Under the pieces are notes generated by a model that saw only the letters and a list, made by a program, of their open reading frames with translations, did not search any database and was not told the DNA's origin. This document shows positions 1-8,863 of a DNA stretch of 51,317 bases, one piece after another. The translations under genes and the position numbers were made by a program. Within the stretch, counting starts at the first letter, position 1. The number at the start of each line of letters is the position of its first letter. The stretch is from QHXQ01 sp036389375. GTDB taxonomy: Bacteria > Acidobacteriota > Blastocatellia > Pyrinomonadales > Pyrinomonadaceae. Location of the stretch: positions 1 to 51,317 of the forward strand of contig DASVQA010000003.1 of the NCBI GenBank assembly GCA_036389375.1, given 5' to 3'.

Positions 1-75
1 AAGCCCAAGGCCCGCCGAGAGAATGCCCAAGATGATGAGCCCAACATTCACGCCCTCGCGCACAAACCTGTTCAT
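1..75 (-). CDS. N-terminus of a membrane protein (runs off the left edge)
   Basis: An ATG at 75 opens a frame of 25 codons that continues past the window edge. A charged start (MNRFVREG) is followed by a hydrophobic stretch rich in Gly, Ile and Leu, which reads as a first membrane helix. The AAGG-containing sequence just upstream can serve as ribosome binding site. The start overlaps the amidohydrolase region so tightly (that gene's stop is at 81-83) that the two are probably co-transcribed. The sequence recalls YitT-type membrane proteins, but 25 residues are too few to assign a family. Confidence 0.5.
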   Translation of the reverse strand, partial: MNRFVREGVNVGLIILGILSAGLGL

Positions 76-80
76 CGCCT

Positions 81-1412
81 TCAATGTGTCAACTCGTCGC
101 GCACGACCGCGCCGCCCTTCATCACAAACCGCACGCGCTCAAGCTCCGCGATGTTCGTCAGCGGATCGCCTGTGGTAGCGATAATGTCGGCGTACTTGCC
201 CGGCTCGATTGCGCCCATGTTGGCGGTCTGGTCGAGCAGTTCGGCCGCCTTCGTCGTGGCCGATTGAATCGCCTGCATCGGCGTCATGCCGTAGCGCACC
301 ATGTAGCCAAACTCCTGCGCCTCGTTCTCCGTCCACGCGAAACCGCCCACGTCCGTCCCGAACGCAATCTTGACGCCCTTCCTGAGCGCCACGCCAAAGG
401 CCTTCTCTTCCAGCCCGCGCATCGTCAGGAAGATCGGATTGCCGGCGGCCGCGCGCCCCTCGGCGACGTAGATGTTGACGTAGATTGTCGGACACCACCA
501 CACGCCCTGTTTGACCATGCGCTCCATCAAACCTTCGTCCAAGCCGTAGCCGTGCTCGATTGAGTCCACGCCCGCGCGCAGACTCGCGTCGATCCCCTCC
601 CAACCCATCGCGTGCGCGGCGACGCGGCGACCGAGCCGGTGCGCTTCGCGCACGAACGCCTGCATCTCTTCGTCCGTGAAGTTGGCCCAACTGTGAAGCG
701 CGCCGTCCTTCATGTAATAACGTCGGTCGGCGTAGAGCTTGATCCAGTCCGCGCCGTACTTGACCTGCTCGCGCACGGCCCGCGTGATATTGTCCGCGCC
801 GTCCACGACCTGCACGCCTTCCGGCATCCTGAGTTCCCATGAATAACCGAGCAGCGGATACATGCCCGTAGCGGAGAAGGCGCGCGTCGAGACGAACATG
901 CGCGGCCCCGGAATGATGCCGCGATTGATCGCGGTCTTCACGTCCACGTCGGCGTACATCGCGCCTTCGGTCTCAAGGTCGCGCATAGCCGTAAAGCCGT
1001 TCAGGAGACCTGTACGCGCTGCGACGGTCGCGCGGATCGTGCGGTAAGGAATGGACTCCTTCAGTAGTTGCACGTCGTAGTCTTCGGCCGTGATGTCGCC
1101 TTGCAGCAGGATGTGCGTGTGGCAGTCCGTCAGACCCGGCAGCACGGTTGCGCGTGAGAGATCGATGACGCGCCCGCCGGCCGGCGCGTGTGCGCTGACG
1201 GCGCTGAAGGGGCCGACTTCCGTGATGCGTTCGCCCGCGACGAGTATGCCCTGATTCTCGACGACGCGCCCGGCGCGCGTGTCAATCATGCGCCCGGCCT
1301 TAATCAGCACGACGACCGGCGCGGGCTTATTCGTCTGTGTGCGCGCCGTTGCCGCCGGGCCGGACGAGAGCATGAGCGCCGCAGCGAGCAGGCTGATGAG
1401 CGTTCGTTTCAT
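81..1412 (-). CDS. Secreted metal-dependent amidohydrolase (imidazolonepropionase / Xaa-Pro dipeptidase-like)
   Basis: The 443-residue product is a member of the amidohydrolase superfamily, hydrolases with one or two metals in a TIM barrel. Residues 1-24 look like a signal peptide ending near ATART, so the enzyme is probably periplasmic or extracellular. Visible ligand motifs are H98-x-H100 (DCHTH), K225 in WIKLYA, H267 (AAHAMG), H287 (IEHGYG) and D354 (FGTDVGG), which form a complete set. The ATG at 1412 is chosen over an upstream in-frame start at 1532 because it follows AAGGA and opens directly into the signal peptide. Relatives hydrolyse cyclic imides, Xaa-Pro dipeptides or organophosphates; the substrate cannot be read from sequence. 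The gene is divergent from the next one. Confidence 0.9.
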   Translation of the reverse strand: MKRTLISLLAAALMLSSGPAATARTQTNKPAPVVVLIKAGRMIDTRAGRVVENQGILVAGERITEVGPFSAVSAHAPAGGRVIDLSRATVLPGLTDCHTHILLQGDITAEDYDVQLLKESIPYRTIRATVAARTGLLNGFTAMRDLETEGAMYADVDVKTAINRGIIPGPRMFVSTRAFSATGMYPLLGYSWELRMPEGVQVVDGADNITRAVREQVKYGADWIKLYADRRYYMKDGALHSWANFTDEEMQAFVREAHRLGRRVAAHAMGWEGIDASLRAGVDSIEHGYGLDEGLMERMVKQGVWWCPTIYVNIYVAEGRAAAGNPIFLTMRGLEEKAFGVALRKGVKIAFGTDVGGFAWTENEAQEFGYMVRYGMTPMQAIQSATTKAAELLDQTANMGAIEPGKYADIIATTGDPLTNIAELERVRFVMKGGAVVRDELTH

Positions 1413-1600
1413 GTTGATTTCCTTAACGTGCGGTAGTGATGGAAAATCTTCTTCCCAAACGTCGGGCCGAAACCATATAATCAGTGCGATGGTCGCGGGC
1501 GCTAAGTTATGAGCGCCGCCGTCAGCGGACACCCCCGCCGCGCAGACAAGGGAATCCTCTCAATCATTTAACCAGCGAAATTCAGGAGAGCAACACCAAG

Positions 1601-1999
1601 ATGCGTAAACTATTCCTCGGCGCACTCATCATCGTCGCCGCTTGCACCGGCGCGGCGGCGCAGCAGCCGGCCGCCAACGCAAACCAGACCGACATCCCGA
1701 ACATGGGGCGCAAGCCCGACGGCCCGAATGGCTTGGGCCGCCTCGACGCGCGCGTCTTCGACGAAGCCGGGAAACCGCTTGAGGGCGCGCTTATCAAACT
1801 GGAATCAACCCGCACGGACGGCTTCTTCTGCGAATCGTGGAACTCGTCGGACGAGCGCGGCGTCGCGGTGCTGCCGCCGATTCACATGGGCAGTCTGCGC
1901 GTGACGGTCAAGGCCAAAGGCTACGAGACGCAGAAACTCATGGTCGATCCCGGCGCGCTCGGCGAGCCGGTGCGGATCACTTTGAAGAAGAGCAGTTAA
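1601..1999 (+). CDS. Small exported protein with a carboxypeptidase-regulatory-like (CnaB-type) domain
   Basis: The 132-residue product has a signal peptide (about residues 1-20, cleavage after AAA) and a single beta-sandwich of the carboxypeptidase regulatory-like type. The typical signature is visible: ARVFDEAGKPLEGALIKLES, a central DERGVAVLPPI strand and a C-terminal VTVKAKGYE turn. Such domains are binding or structural modules of exported proteins, very common in acidobacteria, and have no catalytic activity of their own. The ATG at 1601 is preceded by AGGAGAG at good spacing; the longer frame from 1484 lacks this. A hairpin with a T-rich tail follows at 2041-2091, so the gene is probably monocistronic. 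Confidence 0.8.
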   Translation: MRKLFLGALIIVAACTGAAAQQPAANANQTDIPNMGRKPDGPNGLGRLDARVFDEAGKPLEGALIKLESTRTDGFFCESWNSSDERGVAVLPPIHMGSLRVTVKAKGYETQKLMVDPGALGEPVRITLKKSS

Positions 2000-2040
2000 G
2001 CCTGAGCCGGCAGACTTCCGGCCAATTAAGGATCACGTTT

Positions 2041-2091
2041 GAGCAGTCGGTCGCGCGTCAGTGCGCGTGTGCCCGGCTGCTCTTTATTTTT
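2041..2091 (+). terminator. Rho-independent terminator-like hairpin
   Basis: The outer arms GAGCAG and CTGCTC enclose a second short inverted repeat (CGCGC / GCGCG), and the hairpin is followed directly by TTTATTTTT. It sits 40 bases after the preceding stop codon. The stem is not perfectly paired between the two helices, so the call is moderate. Confidence 0.6.
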
Positions 2092-2114
2092 CAACCGCAA
2101 ACGTGCGCGCGCGG

Positions 2115-2390
2115 CTATTGCAACTCGCCCGTAGTGCGGCGCTCAATGCCGGCCCAAACTAAAGGCGGGCGCGCGTCTTCCGTTTGCTCGGCAAGCAGGG
2201 GGATGAGTCTGGTCAGCGCGAGTTGCAGTTCGCGGGCCTGCGCGCGCGTCAGCAGCAGGGTTGGGGCGCGTTCGCCGTGCGCCTCGACGGTTAGCGCCAG
2301 CAGTTCCGGGGTGAACGGCGCAAGCCGCACGTGCCCGTCCGTCTGCCTGCGCCCCGTGGCGATCTCTACGCCGCGATCCGCCTGTCCCAT
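2115..2390 (-). CDS. Small hypothetical protein
   Basis: The 91-residue product is not recognised. It has no signal peptide or membrane segment. A central beta-rich half (RLAPFTPELLALTVEAHGE) is followed by a likely helix with the pattern LTRAQARELQLALTRLIPLL. The ATG at 2390 is chosen because GGCAGGAG lies at ideal spacing; an upstream in-frame start at 2537 has no such signal. The arrangement of a short strand-turn-helix domain suggests a small binding or regulatory protein, but nothing identifies a function. It lies convergent to the terminator of the preceding gene and divergent from the next gene. Confidence 0.6.
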   Translation of the reverse strand: MGQADRGVEIATGRRQTDGHVRLAPFTPELLALTVEAHGERAPTLLLTRAQARELQLALTRLIPLLAEQTEDARPPLVWAGIERRTTGELQ

Positions 2391-2587
2391 GATCTTGACT
2401 CCTGCCCCTTCCGCATCTTCGGTTGAGGAGATTGTTCGCTCTTGCCGCAGAGCATAGCACAAGCTGCGCGTGCGCCATGAGTCCGGCGCGGCGCGGGCTT
2501 TAACACGCGCGGCTTCTTGCGGTAGAGTAACGGGCAAGCCGAGATGATTGGTAGTTTCGCAAACGCAAGGGGCAGGGAGGTCGCGTT

Positions 2588-3658
2588 ATGCTTGCTGGCA
2601 GGGGTGTCCTGATTGCGCTCTGGTTGACGACGGCTGCGCTAACAGGCGTTGACGCGCAGGCGCAGACGCGCCAACGCGCACGCGTGGTGGCGTCGAGCGA
2701 CGCCGGCCGGCGCGTCGTGGCTGATTGGACGGGCGTTTACCGGCTCGATCTTGAGCGGAGCGACCGGCTCTATTCGGTCGTGTCGAACGCTTCGAGCAAC
2801 CTGCCCTTCGGCGAGCAGCAACGTTTCTTCCTCGATCTCACCGTGCGCCTTGCGCCGCCCGACCAACTCGCCATTGAACGGCACGGCAACCGCGTCCAGA
2901 TCGCTTCGTCGCGCGCCCCGCGTATCACCTTCGACGCCGACGGCGTGACGCACACGGAGCGCAGCGCCGACGGGCAGACCATTCGCACGCGCGCCGTGCT
3001 CGCCAGTGATCGCCTGACCGTGATGACGGGCGGCGGCGGCGACCGTTTCACTGTCGTCTTCGAGCCTTTGGACGGCGGTCGCAGCCTGCGCGTGACGCGC
3101 TACATTGCCGCACCGCAACTCAATCAGCCGGTCGTCGTCCACAGCGTCTATGACAGAATTTCCGATGTAGCGCGTTGGGAAATCTACGGCGAGCCGGAGG
3201 CGCGCACGCGCGAGCAGCAGGCGGGTAGCACGGCGACGCCCGCGCCGCACGCGACGGGTGTGCCGGTCGCTGCCCTTGAGCGCGATGCGGCGGGCTTGCG
3301 CGCTGCCCTCAACGACTGGATCGCGGCGACGAACGCGCGCGACATAGACCGGCAGATGAGCTTCTACCTGCCGACGCTCCAAGCCTTCTACCTGCAACGC
3401 ACCGTGCCGCGCGCAAGCGTCCGTGCAGAGAAGGCGCGCGTCTTTAACCGCGCCAGCGTGATTGACATTCGCGCCGCCGAACCGGAAATCCTCTTCCGCG
3501 ACGGTGGTGCGACCGCCGTCATGCGCTTTCGCAAAAGTTATGTCATCACGGGCGGCGGGCAGGACAGACGCGGCGAGGTCATACAGGAGCTACGCTGGCA
3601 GCGCACGCCCGCCGGTTGGCGCATCGCCAGCGAGCGCGATGTGAAAGTGCTGCGCTAA
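2588..3658 (+). CDS. Exported two-domain protein with C-terminal NTF2-like domain
   Basis: The 356-residue product begins with a signal peptide (about residues 1-25, ending VDAQAQ) preceded by AGGGAGGT. Residues about 45-205 form an all-beta region with repeated strands (TIRTRAVLASDRLTVM, FTVVFEPLDGGRSLRVTRYI). Residues about 235-356 read as an NTF2-like domain: the helix LRAALNDWIAATNARDIDRQMSFY, a central AVMRFRKSYVITGGG strand and the ending WRIASERDVKV. Such domains are found at the C-terminus of many acidobacterial exported proteins and of some L,D-transpeptidases; no catalytic Cys or other active site is visible here. The role is unknown, perhaps ligand binding in the cell envelope. Confidence 0.75.
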   Translation: MLAGRGVLIALWLTTAALTGVDAQAQTRQRARVVASSDAGRRVVADWTGVYRLDLERSDRLYSVVSNASSNLPFGEQQRFFLDLTVRLAPPDQLAIERHGNRVQIASSRAPRITFDADGVTHTERSADGQTIRTRAVLASDRLTVMTGGGGDRFTVVFEPLDGGRSLRVTRYIAAPQLNQPVVVHSVYDRISDVARWEIYGEPEARTREQQAGSTATPAPHATGVPVAALERDAAGLRAALNDWIAATNARDIDRQMSFYLPTLQAFYLQRTVPRASVRAEKARVFNRASVIDIRAAEPEILFRDGGATAVMRFRKSYVITGGGQDRRGEVIQELRWQRTPAGWRIASERDVKVLR

Positions 3659-3736
3659 AGCAGCAACGAGCAGCGCCGCCAAGCTGAACCGCTCATGCCT
3701 CGGCCTGCAAGATTCATCGCCGCCGCTGGCTGCGCC

Positions 3737-5311
3737 TTAAAGTCCCTTACTCTGTCGCCAAGCGCGCACTACGTCGGCCGCCACGCGCTGCCGGCCGTCA
3801 ACCTCATAATTCAAGCGGCGCATCTCGTCGGTCGAGAGCGCGCCCGCGAGCCGTTGCAAGGTCGCGGGCAGCGCGGGCGTTTGCTCAAGCGCGGCGCGAC
3901 GCGCGAGATAGACGGCTTCGTAGGGTGGGAAGTAGTGGCGGTCGTCTTCGAGTTGCGTCAGATCGAGCGCGGCGATCAACCCGTCGGTCGAGTTGCCGGC
4001 GATGATGTCCACCTCACCGGCGGCGAGCGCGCGATAGGTCAAAGATAAATCCATCTCGCGCGGCGGGGCGGCGAAGTGCAGATCGTAGGCGCGCGCGAAA
4101 CCGGGATAGCCGTCAGCACGCGACATGAAATCCTGCCCGAAGCCTGCGCGCCACGTCCGCGCGTGCGGCGCGGCGTCAGAGATCGTGCGCAGTTGCAGGC
4201 GGCGCGCGTCCGCGCCGCGCACGAGGATGGCGAAGTCGTTGCTGAAACCGAGCGGCGGGCCCGCCACTACCGCGAACCGCTCGGCGTACTCGCGCTTGAC
4301 CTGATCGTAGACGGCGCGCGGGTCTGTGATGGGCGGGTGCTTGAGGATCGCCGTGTAGGCCGTCCCCGTATATTCGGGATAGACATCAACGCGGCCGGCG
4401 GCGAGCGCGTCGTGGCAGAGGTTGCCGCCGAGTTCAAACTGGCGTGCAACAGTCGCGCCCTGCGCTTCGAGACTTTGCGCCAACAGTTCCGCCAGCAACA
4501 CACTCTCGGTGAAATCTTTCGAGCAGACGACGACCGGCACACGCGCCGCTTGCGTCGCGCCCTGTTGCGGCGGACGCGCGCGCCACGCAACAAACGCGCA
4601 GAGGGCGACTAAGGCGAGCGCGCTTGAGGCGAAGATGATGCGGCGCTGCCGCGCTCGTTGTGCATTGCCTGTGTGTGCGCCGTGCCTTGCGCCGACAGCC
4701 CCTTCAAGCCGGCCGATGAGCCAATCGGCAGCAAGGGCCATCAGGGCCGCAGGGATTGCGCCCGCGAGGATGAGCGTGTCGTCATTCTGGCGGAGGCCGC
4801 GAAAGATGTATGTGCCAAGTCCGCCCGCACCGATGGCGGCGGCAATCGTCGTCACGCCGATGGAGATGACGGTCGCCACGCGCACGCCGGCAAGGATGAC
4901 GCTCGCGGCAAGCGGCAGTTCCACTTGCCAGAGAATCTGCCGCGCCGTCATGCCCATTGCGACCGCAGCCTCGCGCACGTTTCTGTCCACGCCCTCGATG
5001 CCTGTGACCGTGTTGCGCAGCACGGGCAGCAGCGCGTAGAGCACGAGCGCGATCACGGCCGAGCGCGCACCGATGCCGCCGAACGGCAGCGGGATCAGGA
5101 AACCAAAGAGCGCGAGGCTCGGCACGGTCTGAAAGATGCTGGCGAGCCCAAGCACGGGGCGCTGCCAGAACTTGCGGCGCGTCAGCAGCACGCCGAGCGG
5201 CAGCCCGATGACGACCGCGCACGCCATCGCCTCCGCGACGAGGCGCAGGTGCTCGCCCATGAGCGTCAGCACGTCGCGCCAGTTGTGCAGCACGAAGTTG
5301 AGCAGATTCAT
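3737..5311 (-). CDS. egtU: ABC transporter permease / solute-binding fusion, EgtU-like (ergothioneine importer candidate)
   Basis: The 524-residue product joins a permease (about residues 15-235, with an EAA loop at about 114-135, EAAVAMGMTARQILWQ) to an OpuCC-type substrate-binding domain (about 255-524; motifs KDFTESVLLAELLAQ, LGGN, YPEYTGTAY, AGNSTDG). This fused layout is that of osmoprotectant importers and of the EgtU subunits described in Streptococcus pneumoniae and Helicobacter pylori. Its place downstream of egtD, egtA and the ATPase gene favours ergothioneine as substrate; that is inference from context, and betaine or choline remains possible. The ATG at 5311 begins exactly at the first conserved helix; an in-frame start at 5362 is the alternative, and neither has a strong ribosome binding site. 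Confidence 0.8.
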   Translation of the reverse strand: MNLLNFVLHNWRDVLTLMGEHLRLVAEAMACAVVIGLPLGVLLTRRKFWQRPVLGLASIFQTVPSLALFGFLIPLPFGGIGARSAVIALVLYALLPVLRNTVTGIEGVDRNVREAAVAMGMTARQILWQVELPLAASVILAGVRVATVISIGVTTIAAAIGAGGLGTYIFRGLRQNDDTLILAGAIPAALMALAADWLIGRLEGAVGARHGAHTGNAQRARQRRIIFASSALALVALCAFVAWRARPPQQGATQAARVPVVVCSKDFTESVLLAELLAQSLEAQGATVARQFELGGNLCHDALAAGRVDVYPEYTGTAYTAILKHPPITDPRAVYDQVKREYAERFAVVAGPPLGFSNDFAILVRGADARRLQLRTISDAAPHARTWRAGFGQDFMSRADGYPGFARAYDLHFAAPPREMDLSLTYRALAAGEVDIIAGNSTDGLIAALDLTQLEDDRHYFPPYEAVYLARRAALEQTPALPATLQRLAGALSTDEMRRLNYEVDGRQRVAADVVRAWRQSKGL

Positions 5312-5334
5312 CGCAAAAGAAAGCTCACGCCAAC

Positions 5335-5421
5335 ACGCAAAGACGCACAGCAGGAACGCCATGAGCACTCTTGTCGCGCGCTCTCCGATCTTCCTTTTGC
5401 GCCTTTGCGTCTGTGCGTGCG
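5335..5421. repeat. Imperfect inverted repeat of a GCGTCTTTGCGTG-type motif
   Basis: The left arm around 5335-5351 (ACGCAAAGACGCACAG) and the right arm around 5400-5421 (CCTTTGCGTCTGTGCGTGC) are imperfect reverse complements separated by about 50 bases. The unit fills most of the 119-base gap between the ATPase and permease genes. Similar CTTTGCGTCTTTGCGTG strings are dispersed intergenic repeats in many genomes. It could fold into a hairpin within the transporter mRNA. Confidence 0.5.
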
Positions 5422-5430
5422 ATTCATGTT

Positions 5431-6195
5431 TTAAGCAAGCTGCAACGTCGCCAGATAAGCGCGGGCGAGTGGTTCGTCCGCGCGCATAAACTCGTCGGGC
5501 GTGGCCAGCAGACGCACGCGCCCCGCCGCCATCAATGCGATGCGCGTGCTGATGGTGAGCGCCTCGCGCACGTCGTGTGTGACGAACACGCACGTCTTGC
5601 CGAGGCGTGCGCGCAAGGCGGCGAACTCGCGTTGCAGGCTGGCGCGCGTTAAGGGATCGAGCGCGCCAAAGGGTTCGTCCAGCAGGAGCAGCGGCGGATC
5701 GGCCGCCAGCGCACGCGCCACGCCCACGCGTTGACGCTGCCCGCCCGACAACTCAGCCGGGTAGCGCGCCGCAAAACGCGCCGGCTCTAAGCCCACGAGT
5801 TGCAGCAACTCGTCAACGCGCGCACGCACGCGCGCCGGCGGCCAACCGGCGAGCGTCGGCACGAGTCCCACGTTGCGCGCGACCGTGAAGTGCGGGAACA
5901 GGCCCGCCTCCTGTATGACGTAGCCCGTCCTGCGCCGCAACTCGATCTCGTCCCAATCGGTCGTCGCACGCCCTTCAACCAGCACCGTGCCCGCCGTCGG
6001 CACGAGCAGCCGATTGACGAGCCGTAGCGTCGTGGTCTTGCCGCAGCCCGACTCGCCCAGCAGCACCAGCGTCTCGCCGCGTCGAATGATGAGGTTTAGA
6101 TCGGAGATGATCGCCGCGCGCGCGCCGGGCGGCATGTAGCTCACTTCACGGAACTCGACGACCGGCGTGCCTTCGGTTGACTCTGTTGCGACCAT
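5431..6195 (-). CDS. egtV: ABC transporter ATPase, EgtV-like
   Basis: The 254-residue product is an ABC ATPase of the OpuCA/ProV group, the partner of the permease/binding fusion that follows. All nucleotide-binding motifs are present: Walker A GESGCGKT at about 47-54, a Q-loop in YVIQEAGLF, the signature LSGGQRQR, Walker B LLLLDEPFGALD and the switch histidine in FVTHD. It ends soon after the core and lacks the C-terminal CBS domains of ionic-strength-sensing OpuA/ProV ATPases, which fits a nutrient importer better than an osmotic one. Its start is 13 bases after the stop of egtA, in line with one leftward operon egtD-egtA-ATPase-permease. Confidence 0.85.
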   Translation of the reverse strand: MVATESTEGTPVVEFREVSYMPPGARAAIISDLNLIIRRGETLVLLGESGCGKTTTLRLVNRLLVPTAGTVLVEGRATTDWDEIELRRRTGYVIQEAGLFPHFTVARNVGLVPTLAGWPPARVRARVDELLQLVGLEPARFAARYPAELSGGQRQRVGVARALAADPPLLLLDEPFGALDPLTRASLQREFAALRARLGKTCVFVTHDVREALTISTRIALMAAGRVRLLATPDEFMRADEPLARAYLATLQLA

Positions 6196-6208
6196 CGGTG
6201 ATTAGCTT

Positions 6209-7621
6209 TCAGGCGATGCGCAGGTATTCGACAACGCGCCGCATCGCGCCGTGCCAAGAGCCTTGCCAGTTACGCAGCAGAATGTCGGCGGGGCTGACTT
6301 CGTCTATGACGGTCTGTGCGCGCAACACGTCGAGGTACGCGACTTCTGCGGGCGCGCTGCGCGCGAGTCCGTCCGTCGCCAGCGCGATCATCTCTTTGGC
6401 GAGCGCGAGCACGTTGACGCCGACGGTGCGGGCCGCTAATCCGTCGCGTGCGACCGCTGCGCGCAGTTCGATGGCGTCGGCGTGCGTGAGCCGGGGCGCA
6501 AGACGGAGCGCGGCGTCGAGCGTGCCCGGGTCGTAGAACAGACCTTTCCAGAGGGCTTGCAGGGCGAGCGCCATTTCCAGCGAGCCGCAATCGGCCGAGC
6601 GCAGTTCGATGTGCTGCTTGAGACGTGCGTCGGTAAAGAGCGTCGTCAGGTGATCGGCCCAATCGCCGAAGAGTGGTTCGACGTGGTCGCAGCGCCGCGC
6701 CAGAAAGTCGCTAAACTTCATGCCCGTCGGGCCGTCCAGATAGATACCATCGCGCTGGGCAAAGAGCATCGGCACGTCGAGCGCATAGGCGATGAAGCTC
6801 TCAGACGTAAAGTCGTCCGTAAGCGCAGGCGGCGCGATGCCGCTGCGATCCGGATCGGTGGCGAGCCACACGTCCGTGCGCGTGGACTTGTACCCGGAGG
6901 CGCGCCCTTCCTGAAACGGCGAGTTGGCGAACATGGCGGCGACGATGGGCGCGAGGCGATTACCGACGAGAAATTTCTTGCGGAGGTCGGCTTCGTCGCC
7001 GTAATCGAGATTGGTCTGCACGGCGCAGGTGCGCGTCATCATGTCCCACGCCCGCGCGCCGCGTTTCATCAGATAAGGCCGCATCACATCGTAGCGCGAT
7101 TTAGGAAACCATTGTTGCGCGGCGAGCGTGTGCAGCGGGTCGAAACCGACGGCGAGAAAGACGAAGCCGTGCCCGTCGGCGATCTCATGCAGGCGCGCAA
7201 GGTAGCGCCGGATTTCGCGCTCGACGCCCGCCAACTCGCGCTGCGGCGCACCGGAGAACTCGATCTGCCCGCCCGGCTCAACCGTCAGCCGGTTCATCTG
7301 CCCGGCGTTGACTTCAATCAGCGTGCGCCCCTCGTAGACCAGATCGTTCGACGATGGCGCGAAGCCCGCAAGCACGCGCTGCACCTGTGCGGGCGTCAGT
7401 CGCGCGAAGTCGCGCCGCGTGTCGTAGCCGAATAGCTCGAACTCGACGCCGCACATCCACTCGCGTGCGGGCTTCGAGCCGCGCCGCAGGTTCTCGACAA
7501 ACAGGGGTATGGCGTCCAGCCCGACTGCGTCGGTCAAGAGCGGAAAGCCTTCGTGCGCGGCGCGCTGTGTGTGCGTGCTGCGGTCGGCTGCGTTCGTGCT
7601 CGTCACTTCATCGCGGGCCAT
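6209..7621 (-). CDS. egtA: Glutamate-cysteine ligase, plant-type (GCS2 / EgtA)
   Basis: The 470-residue product belongs to the GCS2 family, which joins glutamate to cysteine with ATP to give gamma-glutamylcysteine. The length matches the plant/proteobacterial type. Recognisable blocks are the glycine-poor start GVEFELFGYD (about 58), the metal/glutamate-binding block QIEFSGAPQ, the catalytic-core blocks VGFDPLHTL and RYDVMRPYLMKRG, and the CAVQTNLDYGDE strand typical of the family. It starts two bases after the egtD stop, so the two genes are almost certainly co-translated. In the mycobacterial pathway this product is the sulfur donor for EgtB. It could also feed glutathione synthesis, but no gshB is near. 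Confidence 0.9.
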   Translation of the reverse strand: MARDEVTSTNAADRSTHTQRAAHEGFPLLTDAVGLDAIPLFVENLRRGSKPAREWMCGVEFELFGYDTRRDFARLTPAQVQRVLAGFAPSSNDLVYEGRTLIEVNAGQMNRLTVEPGGQIEFSGAPQRELAGVEREIRRYLARLHEIADGHGFVFLAVGFDPLHTLAAQQWFPKSRYDVMRPYLMKRGARAWDMMTRTCAVQTNLDYGDEADLRKKFLVGNRLAPIVAAMFANSPFQEGRASGYKSTRTDVWLATDPDRSGIAPPALTDDFTSESFIAYALDVPMLFAQRDGIYLDGPTGMKFSDFLARRCDHVEPLFGDWADHLTTLFTDARLKQHIELRSADCGSLEMALALQALWKGLFYDPGTLDAALRLAPRLTHADAIELRAAVARDGLAARTVGVNVLALAKEMIALATDGLARSAPAEVAYLDVLRAQTVIDEVSPADILLRNWQGSWHGAMRRVVEYLRIA

Positions 7622-7623
7622 GG

Positions 7624-8667
7624 TCAGGCTGCGCTCCCGGTGGCGACCAACAGATTACTGCTGAACTGCCGACGCTCGTCCATCCACGTCTCGGTGCGCG
7701 CAAAACCTGTGCGCGCGGCCAGTTCGTCCAACTCCGCCAGATCGTACTTGTGCGAGTTCTCCGTGTGCAGCAGTTCGCCGGCCGCGAAGTTGATCGTGAG
7801 ATCGAGCGCGGGCAGGCAGACGATCTGCGCGCGTTGGCTTTCTAGATAGAGTTCGATGCGCCCGTGCGCGGCGTCGTAGCGCGCGACGTGCCGGAAGGCG
7901 CGCAGGTCGAAGTCGGCGGCGAACTCGCGGTTGAGGCGCGCAAGCAGGTTGAGGTTGAACGCGGCCGTTATGCCGAGCGCGTCGTCGTAAGCCGCGACGA
8001 GCCGAGCCGTCTCCTTCTTCAAGTCCGCGCCGAGCAGCAGCGCGTCGCCCGTGCGCAGCACGCCGCGCACGCCGCGCAGGAAATCTTCCGCCTCGCCGCG
8101 CTCGAAGTTGCCGACGTTCGAGCCGAGAAACAACGCGAGCGTATGCGTGCCGTCCGGCTCGTTCGTGCGCTTAGCGGCGGCGCGTTGCAGGTGCGCGAGC
8201 GCCGTGTCGTAGTCGCCCGCGTAAGCTTCGACGCTCAAGGCCGGATAGGATTGCAGCAGCACACGCGCGCTCGTCTCAAGCGCCGCCACCGAGATGTCAA
8301 TCGGGCGATAGAGCAGTTGCGGCTGGCGCGCTAAGAGCGCCTCGATGAGGCGGCGCGTCTTGGTGGCGCTGCCGCTGCCGAGTTCCAGCAGCGTGAGTTC
8401 AGCGTGGCCTGTGGCGGCGATTATCTGGGCGGCGTGGCGCGCAAAGATTTCATCTTCAGCGCGCGTCAGGTAATACTCAGGCAGCAAACAGATGGCGTCG
8501 AAGAGAAGCGAGCCGAGTTCGTCGTAGAAATACTTGGGGAAGAGTTTTTTCGGTTGCGCTTGCAGCCCGCGCGTTACGTCGGCGGCAAAGGCCGCGCGCG
8601 CATCAACCGTCGAGAGTTGGTGCAGGCGCAGGCGTTTGGCGGCCACGTCGGGGGCGTTGTCTGGCAT
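7624..8667 (-). CDS. egtD: L-histidine N-alpha-methyltransferase (ergothioneine biosynthesis)
   Basis: The 347-residue product is an EgtD-type methyltransferase that trimethylates histidine to hercynine using three SAM molecules. The family marks are clear: PKYFYDELGSLLFDAICLLPEYYLTRAE near the N-terminus, the SAM-binding LELGSGSATKTR, and FLGSNVGNF in the histidine-binding half. The C-terminus shows the ENSHKYDLAEL block. Length is close to the usual 320-350. I choose the ATG at 8667; a GTG at 8715 in frame would add 16 Arg/Gln-rich residues without conservation. It heads the leftward operon and is divergent from egtB. Confidence 0.93.
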   Translation of the reverse strand: MPDNAPDVAAKRLRLHQLSTVDARAAFAADVTRGLQAQPKKLFPKYFYDELGSLLFDAICLLPEYYLTRAEDEIFARHAAQIIAATGHAELTLLELGSGSATKTRRLIEALLARQPQLLYRPIDISVAALETSARVLLQSYPALSVEAYAGDYDTALAHLQRAAAKRTNEPDGTHTLALFLGSNVGNFERGEAEDFLRGVRGVLRTGDALLLGADLKKETARLVAAYDDALGITAAFNLNLLARLNREFAADFDLRAFRHVARYDAAHGRIELYLESQRAQIVCLPALDLTINFAAGELLHTENSHKYDLAELDELAARTGFARTETWMDERRQFSSNLLVATGSAA

Positions 8668-8756
8668 GGGGCGTTGTTGTCGTCTCTCTTCCAATTGCGC
8701 TCGTCCGACCCGCAAAGGGCCGTTGCGAAATTATCGAATAGCCATTCCCGCACACC

Positions 8757-8784
8757 TTGCTCGCGGCCGCATGCCTGCTATCAT
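8757..8784 (+). promoter_or_regulatory. Possible sigma70-type promoter for egtB
   Basis: TTGCTC at 8757-8762 and TATCAT at 8779-8784 are separated by 16 bases, about 80 bases before the egtB start, within the egtD/egtB divergent region. The -35 box matches TTGACA at 4 of 6 bases. This is a sequence match only. Confidence 0.35.
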
Positions 8785-8863
8785 AGCCTAGAAATGCGTG
8801 TGAACCACATGGACGGACGGCGTTAAATTGCCCGCACATCGCTGGCACGCCGGGAGCAACAGG

